Source of the DNA: Chitinophagales bacterium
GTDB taxonomy: Bacteria > Bacteroidota > Bacteroidia > Chitinophagales > JADJOU01
Reading direction: 5' to 3'
Length of the DNA: 64,000 nt
Assembly (NCBI GenBank): GCA_030832185.1
Contig: JAURJQ010000010.1
Coordinates: 102,032-166,031 of the forward strand
The notes beneath the pieces were generated by a model. It had not been told where the DNA came from and did not search any database. It worked only from the letters and a program-made list of their open reading frames with translations. The position numbers were made by a program, and so were the translations under genes. Shown piece after piece: positions 40,997 to 50,558 of this stretch (positions are counted from its first letter, which is position 1; each line of letters opens with the position of its first letter).

Positions 40997-42250
40997 CTAT
41001 TCTTGGGAGTAAAATTCATAAGCTAAAATAGAAGGATAATTGGTCAATATCCCATCGAAATTCCCTACTTGTATATATTTTTTCATGACAGTAGAGAGAT
41101 CTACCGTCCAGCAAACTACTTTCATATTGAGTGCATGAGCTTCGGCTACCTCATTATCTAGTGTGCCTAATGTCCAACGCGGAGCATAGACTGCCGAGTT
41201 TAATTCCTTAGATCTTGCGAAGCTAATTTCGCATAGATTTGGTCTATCTTTATTGTTCGGTACTTTAGAGAATTCGGTGGCTATCTCCTCGGTAGGAAGT
41301 CCATTGAGAATCAGGATAGAATTGTTACGTCCTCGAGCTTTGAGAAGTGCTTTATACATTACAGGAAGTGTATAGCTGAAAAATCGCTCGTTTCCGCCTT
41401 TATTATCTAGCCATACAAATCTTATATCTGTAGAATCTATAATCGTATTGAGCATTTCCTCTAAGGTAGGTATAGTCTGCCCGTCTACTAATCGCACATA
41501 ACGCCTTAGAAATTCAAAATTAAAATCTTCAATATTGCCGACTACGGGTCCTTTTTGAGTCAATCTAATATTGATATCATCATCGTGATACACTACAGGG
41601 ATATTATCTTTCGTGAGTTTAATATCAATTTCTACTCCACTAGCACCCATCTCTGAGGCTCTCTTTACTAATTCAATTGAGTTTTCTGCAAAGGGGATAT
41701 TATCAGAATTTCGACCGCCAGCCCTATGGGCTATAATGGAGAATTTTATATTGTTCAACACTTTATTGGAAAAAAAACGTTCAAAGCTTAATTCTACTTC
41801 CGCAGTTTTACCGTCTATAGAGATATTTTGTCCTATTAGCTTGGAAACAGTAAATTTTTTAGAAATAATATCGTCCGCACCGTTTTGTTTGGTAATAGTT
41901 AGGTAAAGTTTCCCTTCTTCATTATTCATTGGGGAGCGCCAATAACCTGCCATTTTGATACTAGAGTCACTTAAATTAACGCCTACATCCATTACAGCAT
42001 AGTTGCCATTGCGATTGGAAAATAAGGTGAGCTTGTTCTGATTCCATTTCATGACAAATCTATATCCAAGTCCAGCGGTCGAACTTTCACTGCTATAAAT
42101 ACCTATGAGGTAAGGTCTCATGTCGCTAGGAAGTGGAATTGTACCTGCCAGATAGGTTTTGTCATAATCTGGATTAAAATTATAATCATTTTTTTCGCAT
42201 CCTAACACTAGTAATAGAAAAATGGAGTAAACTAAACTCTTTATCCGCAT
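40997..42250 (-). CDS. glycerophosphodiester phosphodiesterase family lipoprotein
   Basis: lipobox 'LLVLGCEKN'; GDPD motif 'IIAHRAGGRNSDNIPFAENSIELVKRASEMGASGVEIDIKLTKDNIPVVYHDDDINIR'. Confidence 0.88.
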   Translation of the reverse strand: MRIKSLVYSIFLLLVLGCEKNDYNFNPDYDKTYLAGTIPLPSDMRPYLIGIYSSESSTAGLGYRFVMKWNQNKLTLFSNRNGNYAVMDVGVNLSDSSIKMAGYWRSPMNNEEGKLYLTITKQNGADDIISKKFTVSKLIGQNISIDGKTAEVELSFERFFSNKVLNNIKFSIIAHRAGGRNSDNIPFAENSIELVKRASEMGASGVEIDIKLTKDNIPVVYHDDDINIRLTQKGPVVGNIEDFNFEFLRRYVRLVDGQTIPTLEEMLNTIIDSTDIRFVWLDNKGGNERFFSYTLPVMYKALLKARGRNNSILILNGLPTEEIATEFSKVPNNKDRPNLCEISFARSKELNSAVYAPRWTLGTLDNEVAEAHALNMKVVCWTVDLSTVMKKYIQVGNFDGILTNYPSILAYEFYSQE

Positions 42251-42252
42251 AG

Positions 42253-42969
42253 TTAGAAATTAAATAAGGTAGTTAACTCAGGCACGTAGTATAGGTTTTT
42301 TGTATAATTAAATGCAGGCCAGCCGAGGATATGAAATTTCATAAAATTGCTCGTATAACCTACAGAAAAGGATTTGTTCTTAAACATTCGCTGCTCCATA
42401 AATAGTGATAGATGATAGCCATTGAGAGATTCAATATTTCCCGAAAGACTCGTACTTCCCGCTTCAAAATTTATACTATTGGAAAAATCTACACCTCCTT
42501 TCATAGTAAAAGTTAAATTGTGCCATATGTAACCCAGCTTGAAAAAAGGTCTATGCCCCCATACAGTTAATGTATTGTCATAGCCAAGGTCATAAAGCAT
42601 ACCCACGCCAAAACTTGTTTGATAGCCAAGTCCTAAAAATAGTTTTTTACTTAGATCCACATTCCAAGATGGCCCTATGGCAATGTCCGAAGCAGCTATC
42701 ACGCTTCGAATGTCCGTATTTACCATAAACCCTTTTTTTAAAGAAAAATTGGATTTGTAATAAATCATAGGAAGGCTATAGGCTGATTCCAACCAATCTT
42801 TAGGGAGGTAGACTAAGGAAAAACCAAGAGCTTGTCGGTATTTCCAGTCTTTAAATGAATTTGGGAGATGGATAGAATGCTCTAAAATGTCGAAACTCTC
42901 CCTCTGGGTTTCCTGAGCAGACGAGGTCAAGGCAAATAGAAGCAGAGTCGCAAAGAGGAGTCGGTACAC
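42253..42969 (-). CDS. outer membrane protein-like hypothetical; likely start is the GTG at 42969 (ORF track gives 43050)
   Basis: signal peptide-like 'VYRLLFATLLLFALTSSAQE' begins at an internal GTG; the longer ORF overlaps the divergent tRNA promoter. Confidence 0.6.
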   Translation of the reverse strand: MYRLLFATLLLFALTSSAQETQRESFDILEHSIHLPNSFKDWKYRQALGFSLVYLPKDWLESAYSLPMIYYKSNFSLKKGFMVNTDIRSVIAASDIAIGPSWNVDLSKKLFLGLGYQTSFGVGMLYDLGYDNTLTVWGHRPFFKLGYIWHNLTFTMKGGVDFSNSINFEAGSTSLSGNIESLNGYHLSLFMEQRMFKNKSFSVGYTSNFMKFHILGWPAFNYTKNLYYVPELTTLFNF

Positions 42970-43034
42970 GGAGGTTATTAGGTTGTGGATTTTCTTTAGA
43001 ATCAAAATTAGCAGATTATAATTAATAATTCTAG

Positions 43035-43042
43035 TATATTTG
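43035..43042 (+). promoter_or_regulatory. putative -7 box TATATTTG for tRNA-Leu
   Basis: TAnnTTTG 35 nt upstream of tRNA. Confidence 0.5.
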
Positions 43043-43076
43043 CATCCCATTCTTTAAAAAAATGGAATTCATTATT

Positions 43077-43157
43077 GGCCTAGTGGAGAAACGGTAGACT
43101 CGCCATCTTGAGGGGGTGGTGCCGCAAGGCGTGGTGGTTCAAATCCACTCTAGGTCA
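43077..43157 (+). tRNA. tRNA-Leu (anticodon GAG)
   Basis: class II tRNA: acceptor GGCCTAG/CTAGGTC, anticodon loop TTGAGGG, variable arm TGCCGCAAGGCG, T-loop GTTCAAATC. Confidence 0.93.
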
Positions 43158-43296
43158 CACATACTAGCAACTAAATTATGGTTGCTAGTATTTTTTCCCA
43201 AGCTTGTAGTTCTGAGTTGAAAGCATTTCAATTAATAAAAAACTAGAAATGATTTTCAATCTAAACTAACAAACTCAAGAGACTATTATTGAGATA

Positions 43297-44901
43297 TTAG
43301 TTTTGCTCCACCTTGAGCATTCCCTTGATTATATTTTTAGGTTCTAAGATAATTTCATACAGATAGACTCCAGTCGCTAGTCCTTCTGCATTCCAATCAT
43401 TCTGGTAAGCATTCGAGCTACGGTGGACTATTTTGCCATCTAGGCTCATGATTTGCAGCTGCAACAGAGGAAAGTCTTCTAACATAGAGGTAGGGAGAAC
43501 CCAATAGTCGTTTTGTCCGTCATTATTTGGTGTCAGAATAGTTTGAATGTTTTCACCTTTAAACTTCTCGTTTAGCTTTATGATATAACGTGTGGTGTCT
43601 AGTTTCTGAATCCCGAGTGTATTGTAATCTGCCTTAACTATATAGAGTAAAGTATCGGTTGCATTTTTGATTTTGGAGGTATAATCGTAGAGTCCTTTCC
43701 CTATATCTAAATAGCTTCCTCTCTGAGTTTTTATACTATGCACTACAGCCACTTCGTCTCCTATTTCTAGTTTTTTACCTAGTGTCAGGGAGGAGCGATT
43801 ATTCATAGCTAGCTGTGTATCATTTTGGTGATATTGGACTAATACTTCATTGTAAAATGTATCATAGCTCAGCACAAATGTAGGCTTATTCAGAATAACA
43901 GCAATAGTGCGAATGGTATCGATACCAATATGGAAATTAGAGGCCTTATAGGAATAGCCTTCATTCGTGATATTAGTAAGAGTTCCATATTTAGGCTCAG
44001 AATGATGTAGCGATATATCAAAGTCTGGGTTTTTCATCATATCATTGTCTGCATCGTAAAGAACAGAAGTTGATCTAGTTTCTTTAACTTGTTTTTTATC
44101 AGATTTGGAATAGAAAAACTGAAATTTATCTGGTATTAATCCAGCTAGGGTATATACGGAGTAGGCATTAAGATCGATTTCATCTTTTGTAGTAATGGAT
44201 CCAAGATTGATTCCAGAGCCCACGCCAAAAACAGACATGGCATCTATATTGGAAGAAATAATTTCCCATTCATTACCATTCCATCCTACTATGGTCAGGT
44301 TTTTCAAACCGCCATTAGTCAGCCTCTTTATATCACTCTGACTATTCCAGCTGAGTGTCAGTCTTGTGAGTATATTGCCATTGACATCCCAGTATTCTTT
44401 GTTACTTACCTGGTAAAGCAGGGGTTGTTTATTTTTGGTAGGAAATGGTCCGTCAATTGGGAGAACCTGGCTTACTGTACCTACGAAGGGACTCGTAATG
44501 GCTAGATTAGGACTCACAGAGTAATATGCCGCTTCGGCCGGACTAGTTAGCGATGCTTTTTCTACGGCTGCAGGTTTGAATTGATTATTGTCTCCAATAG
44601 GAAATATAAATTTTTGAGATTGAAAACTACGTACATAGCCATCTACAAATGCTTGATCACTGACTCCAGACCATGATGAGCCGGGCATAAAGCTGATATA
44701 ACTTTTATTCAGTCTGCGTTCAGTCCCTAGTATTCCTTTGTGAGTATTCATGGCAAGGCTTCTAAAGCTATAGTCTTTATATACCTTCATATCGCCTGTA
44801 TTTTCAATGATGGTTCGCCCATAAGATTTTATCTGCGCCTGACTGGTCAGCGTGCAGATAAGAAGGGTAATATTGAAAAATAAAAGCGTCGTATATCTCA
44901 T
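43297..44901 (-). CDS. T9SS type B (CHU_C) sorting-domain surface protein
   Basis: signal peptide; C-terminal 'ILTPNNDGQNDYWVLP...LQIMSLDGKIVHRSSNAYQNDWNAEGLATGVYLYEIIL'. Confidence 0.85.
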   Translation of the reverse strand: MRYTTLLFFNITLLICTLTSQAQIKSYGRTIIENTGDMKVYKDYSFRSLAMNTHKGILGTERRLNKSYISFMPGSSWSGVSDQAFVDGYVRSFQSQKFIFPIGDNNQFKPAAVEKASLTSPAEAAYYSVSPNLAITSPFVGTVSQVLPIDGPFPTKNKQPLLYQVSNKEYWDVNGNILTRLTLSWNSQSDIKRLTNGGLKNLTIVGWNGNEWEIISSNIDAMSVFGVGSGINLGSITTKDEIDLNAYSVYTLAGLIPDKFQFFYSKSDKKQVKETRSTSVLYDADNDMMKNPDFDISLHHSEPKYGTLTNITNEGYSYKASNFHIGIDTIRTIAVILNKPTFVLSYDTFYNEVLVQYHQNDTQLAMNNRSSLTLGKKLEIGDEVAVVHSIKTQRGSYLDIGKGLYDYTSKIKNATDTLLYIVKADYNTLGIQKLDTTRYIIKLNEKFKGENIQTILTPNNDGQNDYWVLPTSMLEDFPLLQLQIMSLDGKIVHRSSNAYQNDWNAEGLATGVYLYEIILEPKNIIKGMLKVEQN

Positions 44902-44912
44902 CTGGTTCTAAT

Positions 44913-45716
44913 TTATTCGTGGAGACTCACCCATGATGTTCCATTATAACCTTCGAATCTCCCTAGAATTTTATTATATCGGATCATTCCTTCTTCTGGA
45001 GAATTGGTCGTTTTCGATTCGTCTCCTAGTTTTAGGGCACCATTGATTACAAGTTTTACAGGTGCTGTAGTTGTTCCGATAGCCAAATTTCCACCAGTAA
45101 AAACGTGATGTTTTAAGGTATCCTCTGTATGGTAGTTCATGTGGTTAGGCAAAATTCCGATGGCACCTACTAACTGATTTGCCGGATTAGTTATTTCTAT
45201 CGAGCCACTATTGCTAGAACTCCCTTGTTTCACAAAAACTTGTCCAGTGCCAGTGCCACCACCTACTTTTATATTCCCATTGACATCGATAGACTCAGAA
45301 GGATTATTGACACCTATTCCTATTCTACCATTGCGATATACATTAGGTGTTGCGGCAGTCGCAGGCGATCCATCTGATGCATTGAGCCATACTTTATTGA
45401 TTTCTTGTTCCGACAATACTCTATTCCATTTGGTACCATCGTTATAATAATAACCTGGAAATACTTTGAACGGATCTGACCCAGAAGTGCTTGTATTGTA
45501 TACAATCATGCCGGCTACATGCGCACCAAGGGGAGCAAAGCTATTCGTGGAGAATAATCTAAGCCTCGGCATTAGTAAACCTTTGCGAGTGCCATCGGCA
45601 GTATCTATCTGCACTACAGCACTAGGGTCTAATACATCTCCAGTACCAAAGCGCATTTGAGCCTTGGTCATGGATATACCACTTAATAAGAATAGAGTTA
45701 GGAAAAGCTTCTTCAT
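44913..45716 (-). CDS. secreted tail-fibre-like protein
   Basis: signal peptide; 'GRIGIGVNNPSESIDVNGNIKVGG' and 'EGMIRYNKILGRFEGYNGTSWVSL' tail-fibre-type motifs. Confidence 0.65.
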   Translation of the reverse strand: MKKLFLTLFLLSGISMTKAQMRFGTGDVLDPSAVVQIDTADGTRKGLLMPRLRLFSTNSFAPLGAHVAGMIVYNTSTSGSDPFKVFPGYYYNDGTKWNRVLSEQEINKVWLNASDGSPATAATPNVYRNGRIGIGVNNPSESIDVNGNIKVGGGTGTGQVFVKQGSSSNSGSIEITNPANQLVGAIGILPNHMNYHTEDTLKHHVFTGGNLAIGTTTAPVKLVINGALKLGDESKTTNSPEEGMIRYNKILGRFEGYNGTSWVSLHE

Positions 45717-45770
45717 CTTTATTTGATTAATTTATGATCAATTGATTCGTAATTTTATATATTTTCTGTC

Positions 45771-47870
45771 TTAGTTATCTAATATCACCCACTCAAATCC
45801 GTCAAATCCCTCAAAATGCCTATTGACTTGATTGAAGCGCATCGTGCCTTCTAAGAAGGGCGGTGTAGCTGGCTTCTTTGTATAATTTCCTTCATCTTGA
45901 TTGGTTACTCGAATCATACACCCACCACTATTTCTATCTATATTGGTCTGATTGTCCCATTGCTTGTAGAGCACTCCATTTATAGCTCCAGATGTTATCG
46001 GACCAAGGGGATATATAGGAATAAACAATCCTTGAGCTCTTAAATCATTGGGTACACTGAGTGGGGTCAATGTTTTAAACCATAGTTGAGGACTAATAAA
46101 ATTAGCAGAGACTGAATTTTTAAATTTAGTTGCTTCATCTAAAGTATCAGCTAACATTCCTGAATTTTGAAAAAATCGAATATTGACAAATCCATCTTGG
46201 GTTCCAGATATGATTTCTATTGTCCATGTAATTCCCATCACGAAACTTCCATCTTGACCGTCTATTCTACTAAATGATTTGGTTCCGTTCGGAGAACATA
46301 GACATTTTCTGATCTTTACCTGGGCTGTAAACGCTGTTGTATTGGCTCCAGATCCTGATGGGTTATGCTCTATTCCGAAGAAATAACTGTTATTGACGGT
46401 CCCTGCTAGACCATAATATGACCATCCATTAACCTCAAAGATCTTAACACAATTCACGTCATCGTATGGAAATTTATGACAATCTATCAAATGAGTAGTA
46501 AGGCAGTCTGGCGAAGCATTCAAAGTAGTCTTGACCAGGTCCAACTTGGTGGCTGCTTGGGTTCCGATACTCGATGTATCTAATTTCGTTTCTGAAATTA
46601 CGGAGCTATCCGCACCCAGCCAATCTTGCAATAAAGTTGCATAAATTTGTCTATAATCATACTTTCGCTCACTGCTAGGATAGTAATAAGCTGTCGAACT
46701 AGCTTGATTGGCATTGGCTGGTACATTAAGGCTAGGGTGAGCGCCGATAATACCACTTTGCACTCCTTTTCCAATCACAAAAAATGGAGCAATATTCCCA
46801 TGGTCCGTTCCGGTGCTGCCATTTTGTTTTACTTGTCTTCCAAATTCACTGAAGGTAACTGTCATGACCTTGTCATCAAACCCAAGCGACTCAATATCAG
46901 CTTGAAATGCAGCTATCGAATTCGACACATCAGATAGTAGATTGGCGTGACCCCCAGTATGAGCACTACCAATAACTGCCTGTGTATCATGCGTATCAAA
47001 TCCACCTATGGTCACCATAAATATCTTGGTCTTAGAACCTCCGCGAATAAGCCTCGATACGGTTTTTAATTGTTTACCTAGATTAGTATTAGGATAGCTT
47101 ACAGAACTATTGTTTCCAGCATTGAATACTGTCATGATTCTGTTATAATAAGTATCCATACTTTTTTCTACACCTCTTAAAAACTCCTGTATTCTACCAT
47201 AGTCACTGTCATCTGGCAAAAGAATAGCAGGGGCAAGCATACCAAACAAGGTGCCTTGCATGGATGTAGCATTGTATTCGATATTTCTATTATGTGTATG
47301 GTTGAATATAAGACAAGGATTGGAATTGCCAAAGTGCAACGCCACAGGATCTTCCATGAGTCTATTAGGTGAACCAGCCATACCCGGCAATACTTTTTCC
47401 AGATACCTTCCCATGATTCCATCCTCTAAATTTGAAGGGTTATTTCCATCTCTACCCGCAAACATCATATTTTCCGAATCGAAATGCGAATAGTTTGGCT
47501 TCGGATAACCTACTCCATTTATCACAGCTAATTTTCCCGCGTTTAAAAGGTCTGAAAAGGCAAACATAGACGGGTGAATTCCTATATCTGAATTGAGTGG
47601 AATTATAGAATTCGGGCCCGTATTATTTAATTTGATATCGGGTCTTAAAAAGCTATATTGATCGTATTCGTTTAATGGGATGATAGTATTTAATCCATCA
47701 TTGGCTCCTGCCATACGCACAATAACAATGACCCTGTCAGATATAGGGTCGCAGTCAGCAAATGGCGCAGCTGAAGCCCACGCATATGAATTGTTCAAGA
47801 TTAAGGGGCTTGTCAATCCTAATGTGCCAGAAACTTTTAAAAATCCTCTTCTTCCAATTCCCATATTCAA
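45771..47870 (-). CDS. DUF1501 domain protein with Tat-like signal and C-terminal extension
   Basis: 'GRRGFLKVSG' twin-arginine motif; 'VIVIVRMAGANDGLNTIIPLNEYDQY', 'GGFDTHDTQ', 'TVTFSEFGRQVKQNGSTGTDHG'; ends 'EGTMRFNQVNRHFEGFDGFEWVILDN'. Confidence 0.88.
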   Translation of the reverse strand: MNMGIGRRGFLKVSGTLGLTSPLILNNSYAWASAAPFADCDPISDRVIVIVRMAGANDGLNTIIPLNEYDQYSFLRPDIKLNNTGPNSIIPLNSDIGIHPSMFAFSDLLNAGKLAVINGVGYPKPNYSHFDSENMMFAGRDGNNPSNLEDGIMGRYLEKVLPGMAGSPNRLMEDPVALHFGNSNPCLIFNHTHNRNIEYNATSMQGTLFGMLAPAILLPDDSDYGRIQEFLRGVEKSMDTYYNRIMTVFNAGNNSSVSYPNTNLGKQLKTVSRLIRGGSKTKIFMVTIGGFDTHDTQAVIGSAHTGGHANLLSDVSNSIAAFQADIESLGFDDKVMTVTFSEFGRQVKQNGSTGTDHGNIAPFFVIGKGVQSGIIGAHPSLNVPANANQASSTAYYYPSSERKYDYRQIYATLLQDWLGADSSVISETKLDTSSIGTQAATKLDLVKTTLNASPDCLTTHLIDCHKFPYDDVNCVKIFEVNGWSYYGLAGTVNNSYFFGIEHNPSGSGANTTAFTAQVKIRKCLCSPNGTKSFSRIDGQDGSFVMGITWTIEIISGTQDGFVNIRFFQNSGMLADTLDEATKFKNSVSANFISPQLWFKTLTPLSVPNDLRAQGLFIPIYPLGPITSGAINGVLYKQWDNQTNIDRNSGGCMIRVTNQDEGNYTKKPATPPFLEGTMRFNQVNRHFEGFDGFEWVILDN

Positions 47871-47874
47871 TACT

Positions 47875-49599
47875 TTACATCACTTGGTATTCAGTAGATT
47901 TAGCCATGGCTAAAATTAATCTATTCAAAGCTGTTCTTACTGCATTTTTCTTTGTATTATTTGCGACATCTGCTACCCATGTATTCCATGTGGCAGCCCA
48001 ATTTGCTTTGGAAAGTCCGTTTAATAGTGCATTCTCAAAAAAACCATATCTCAATCCCTGTGGTTTCGAGGGAAAGAGGATTTCCATTAATTCATCAATA
48101 AGTATATCCGTATTAGCAGGATCTGTGAAATAGCCGGAAGTTCGAACAAATTCAGGGCTATCCAATCGAGTGGTAAAACCATTATTTGTATAACCATTGA
48201 GCAAGGTTTGTATCCACCCTGAATTATATCGCTGATTGAGTGTAGCTATTGTTACCCAATTTTTGTCATAATTAGGTTTAGCACTGTAGCCAGGATATCC
48301 ACTCACATCTACTGAATTGAAGAGCTGCATACCTGCTATCCATATTCTGCTGCGTAATGTGTTGAAGTAGTTATGAAAATGAAGAGGATTAGCCATGGGA
48401 TTTACCATGGCTATATTTGTTTCCGCTAGTGGATTTAATAATAAATCAGTCGATGACTTGATTTTGCTTCCTAAGTGCTCGTCACCGATAATACTATCTT
48501 CTTCATCATAAAAATGCCAACTTTTCAATAAAAGTTTGACGGCGGATTCTAGATTATATGTGACTCCATTCTGTGTGCTCATTAGATTCGCAGCCAAAGG
48601 AGTTATGATATCAGTTTCTGCTTCTTGGCTAATATTAGAATTGACGAAAAATCGGTAGAGTCTTCGTGCATAGTTGCGTGCCGTCTCCTGCTGATTAAAT
48701 ATCATGTTTATAAATGCCTGTAACTCGTCATATGCAGTATAGGCTCCTGTCAGCACACTAGAGCCACTGATTGTTTGATTGCCAAAGGCAGCACTAAAAG
48801 TCTTATTGCCAGTATCGTGCTGGGCTATGTTGCAGAGTCCAGTTGGCAGATTAGTCGCAGCATAGGTCCATCCTGCATTGGTAGGATTGGGTGCATGACC
48901 TGCTATATTAGTTGTCAAGCCTTTATCCAGATAGTTCATTCTTACATTTCCCCCATAAGTACCTGTAAATCCTGTGAGTACCCTGGCTGCTTGCTGTACA
49001 TCGTGCTCTGTATAGTTCGTATAGTCACCTTCGGCTACTTGTTCGCCTTTTAGAATGGTAAATAATTCTAAAAACTCCCTGCCATAGTTTTGATTGGGAC
49101 TGTTTTTTACATTGAGATAATTACTCAAAAAATAAATCATACGCTGATTGAGCGTCATCTTATAAGCTAATTCCTTGAGACTTTTATTGGTATATTGAAG
49201 TAGCAGCGCCATATTGTCCCACTGCATGTATACTGAAGTGTAGGTAGTAATATATATGCTATGCAGAAACATTGAGAGTTTCCACTGGATAGTATCACTT
49301 TTATGTGCATTAAATAACCAATAATTTATAAATTCGTAACTAAAGTCATTATTGTATGTAGCATCAAATGTTACCCCCGGATTGTCAAAATCTGGAAAAT
49401 ATTGAGAACCATCTGTGTTTTTAATAGGCTTAGGCATAGCCGGCGCCGTGAAGGTAAACAACTGGTCCAAAGCCTGCGCAGGGGTGAGGCTAGCTAAGGC
49501 ATTAGCTCGAGCCTTGGTAGGTCTATATGTGGTCCTCCGAAGCAAGTGCATTGCACCTGCGAAACCTAATGGTGTAGTTTTTTCACCTATAGAAGCCAT
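47875..49599 (-). CDS. DUF1800 domain protein
   Basis: 'AMHLLRRTTYRPT', 'NQNYGREFLELFTILKGEQVAEGDYTNYTEHDVQQAARVLTGF'. Confidence 0.9.
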   Translation of the reverse strand: MASIGEKTTPLGFAGAMHLLRRTTYRPTKARANALASLTPAQALDQLFTFTAPAMPKPIKNTDGSQYFPDFDNPGVTFDATYNNDFSYEFINYWLFNAHKSDTIQWKLSMFLHSIYITTYTSVYMQWDNMALLLQYTNKSLKELAYKMTLNQRMIYFLSNYLNVKNSPNQNYGREFLELFTILKGEQVAEGDYTNYTEHDVQQAARVLTGFTGTYGGNVRMNYLDKGLTTNIAGHAPNPTNAGWTYAATNLPTGLCNIAQHDTGNKTFSAAFGNQTISGSSVLTGAYTAYDELQAFINMIFNQQETARNYARRLYRFFVNSNISQEAETDIITPLAANLMSTQNGVTYNLESAVKLLLKSWHFYDEEDSIIGDEHLGSKIKSSTDLLLNPLAETNIAMVNPMANPLHFHNYFNTLRSRIWIAGMQLFNSVDVSGYPGYSAKPNYDKNWVTIATLNQRYNSGWIQTLLNGYTNNGFTTRLDSPEFVRTSGYFTDPANTDILIDELMEILFPSKPQGLRYGFFENALLNGLSKANWAATWNTWVADVANNTKKNAVRTALNRLILAMAKSTEYQVM

Positions 49600-49633
49600 A
49601 CCTTAAATTTTTTTATTTCGGTTTTTCCAGTTA

Positions 49634-49641
49634 CAAATATA
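49634..49641 (-). promoter_or_regulatory. putative -7 box TATATTTG for the DUF1800/DUF1501 cluster
   Basis: TAnnTTTG on minus strand 35 nt upstream of the cluster; no clear -33 TTG. Confidence 0.35.
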
Positions 49642-49828
49642 GAGTTAAAAAAATAAAATTCTTAAAAAAATATGAAAATAGTCGATTTGGCAATATATTT
49701 ACGTGCTATTTTTTTTGCAAATTAATGATAATTAGATATATATGTTATTGTTTTATATTTTTTTCATTTTTTTTGGATTATTAAAAAAAATATATTCGGT
49801 ATTAAATTTGACGAAGAAAAATTTTGTG

Positions 49829-49837
49829 TACATTTGC
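49829..49837 (+). promoter_or_regulatory. promoter for sdhC (TTTG 49807-49810, N18, TACATTTGC)
   Basis: strong Bacteroidota -33/-7 match. Confidence 0.6.
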
Positions 49838-49895
49838 AATGTCTAGATAATTTAGACTAAAAGACTATTATTAAAATTAAATTCTAATATTTTAT

Positions 49896-50558
49896 ATGAG
49901 CACTAAAGGGCTTTCTTCATTGACTAAAAAGTACATCATGGGACTTTCTGGTCTCTTTCTTATTCTTTTTCTTATAGTACACTGTGGGCTAAATTGTTTA
50001 GTATTTCTAAATGACGGCGGTAAAACGTTTTCTAGTGCTGCTCACTTTATGGGATCAAATATTCTGATGCGTACCCTAGAGATCGGACTCGTTCTTGGTT
50101 TTTTGGTTCATATTTTCGATGGATTTATACTATGGTATCAGAATGCAAAAGCTCGTCCTCAGGGATATGCTAAAGTTGACGCCTCTAAAAATTCACCTTG
50201 GTATTCGAGAAGTATGGGTATCTTAGGCACATTGCTTCTTATGTTCTTAATCATTCATGCAGGAGATTTCTGGATACCTAATAGAGCGAATCAATTCGCT
50301 ACGGGCCTAGAAAAAGATTTGTTCGCTATGATGAAAGAGGAGTTCTCTAATCCATTTATCGTTTTGTTATATGTATTGTCATGCTTTTCTTTGTTTTGGC
50401 ATTTATTGCATGGCTTTAAATCCGCATTTCAGTCTTTAGGTATGAATCATAGCAAGTATAATGGGATAATAGAGAAAACAGGTGTCGCTTTCTCCATCAT
50501 CGTGCCTGCCCTTTTCGCGCTCATGCCTATCGGCTTTTATCTAGGATTTGTAAAATAA
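49896..50558 (+). CDS. sdhC: succinate dehydrogenase cytochrome b subunit
   Basis: 'KKYIMGLSGLFLILFLIVHCGLNCLVF', heme-binding His pattern, adjacent to sdhA. Confidence 0.92.
   Translation: MSTKGLSSLTKKYIMGLSGLFLILFLIVHCGLNCLVFLNDGGKTFSSAAHFMGSNILMRTLEIGLVLGFLVHIFDGFILWYQNAKARPQGYAKVDASKNSPWYSRSMGILGTLLLMFLIIHAGDFWIPNRANQFATGLEKDLFAMMKEEFSNPFIVLLYVLSCFSLFWHLLHGFKSAFQSLGMNHSKYNGIIEKTGVAFSIIVPALFALMPIGFYLGFVK

Noticed and set aside
44913-45716. Prophage remnant based on the tail-fibre-like protein
   Set aside because: It has a signal peptide, no other phage genes nearby, and tail-fibre-like domains are common in secreted Bacteroidota proteins.
47762-48133. 123-aa plus-strand ORF across the DUF1501/DUF1800 junction
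   Set aside because: Antisense to two supported genes; hydrophobic stretch is by chance.
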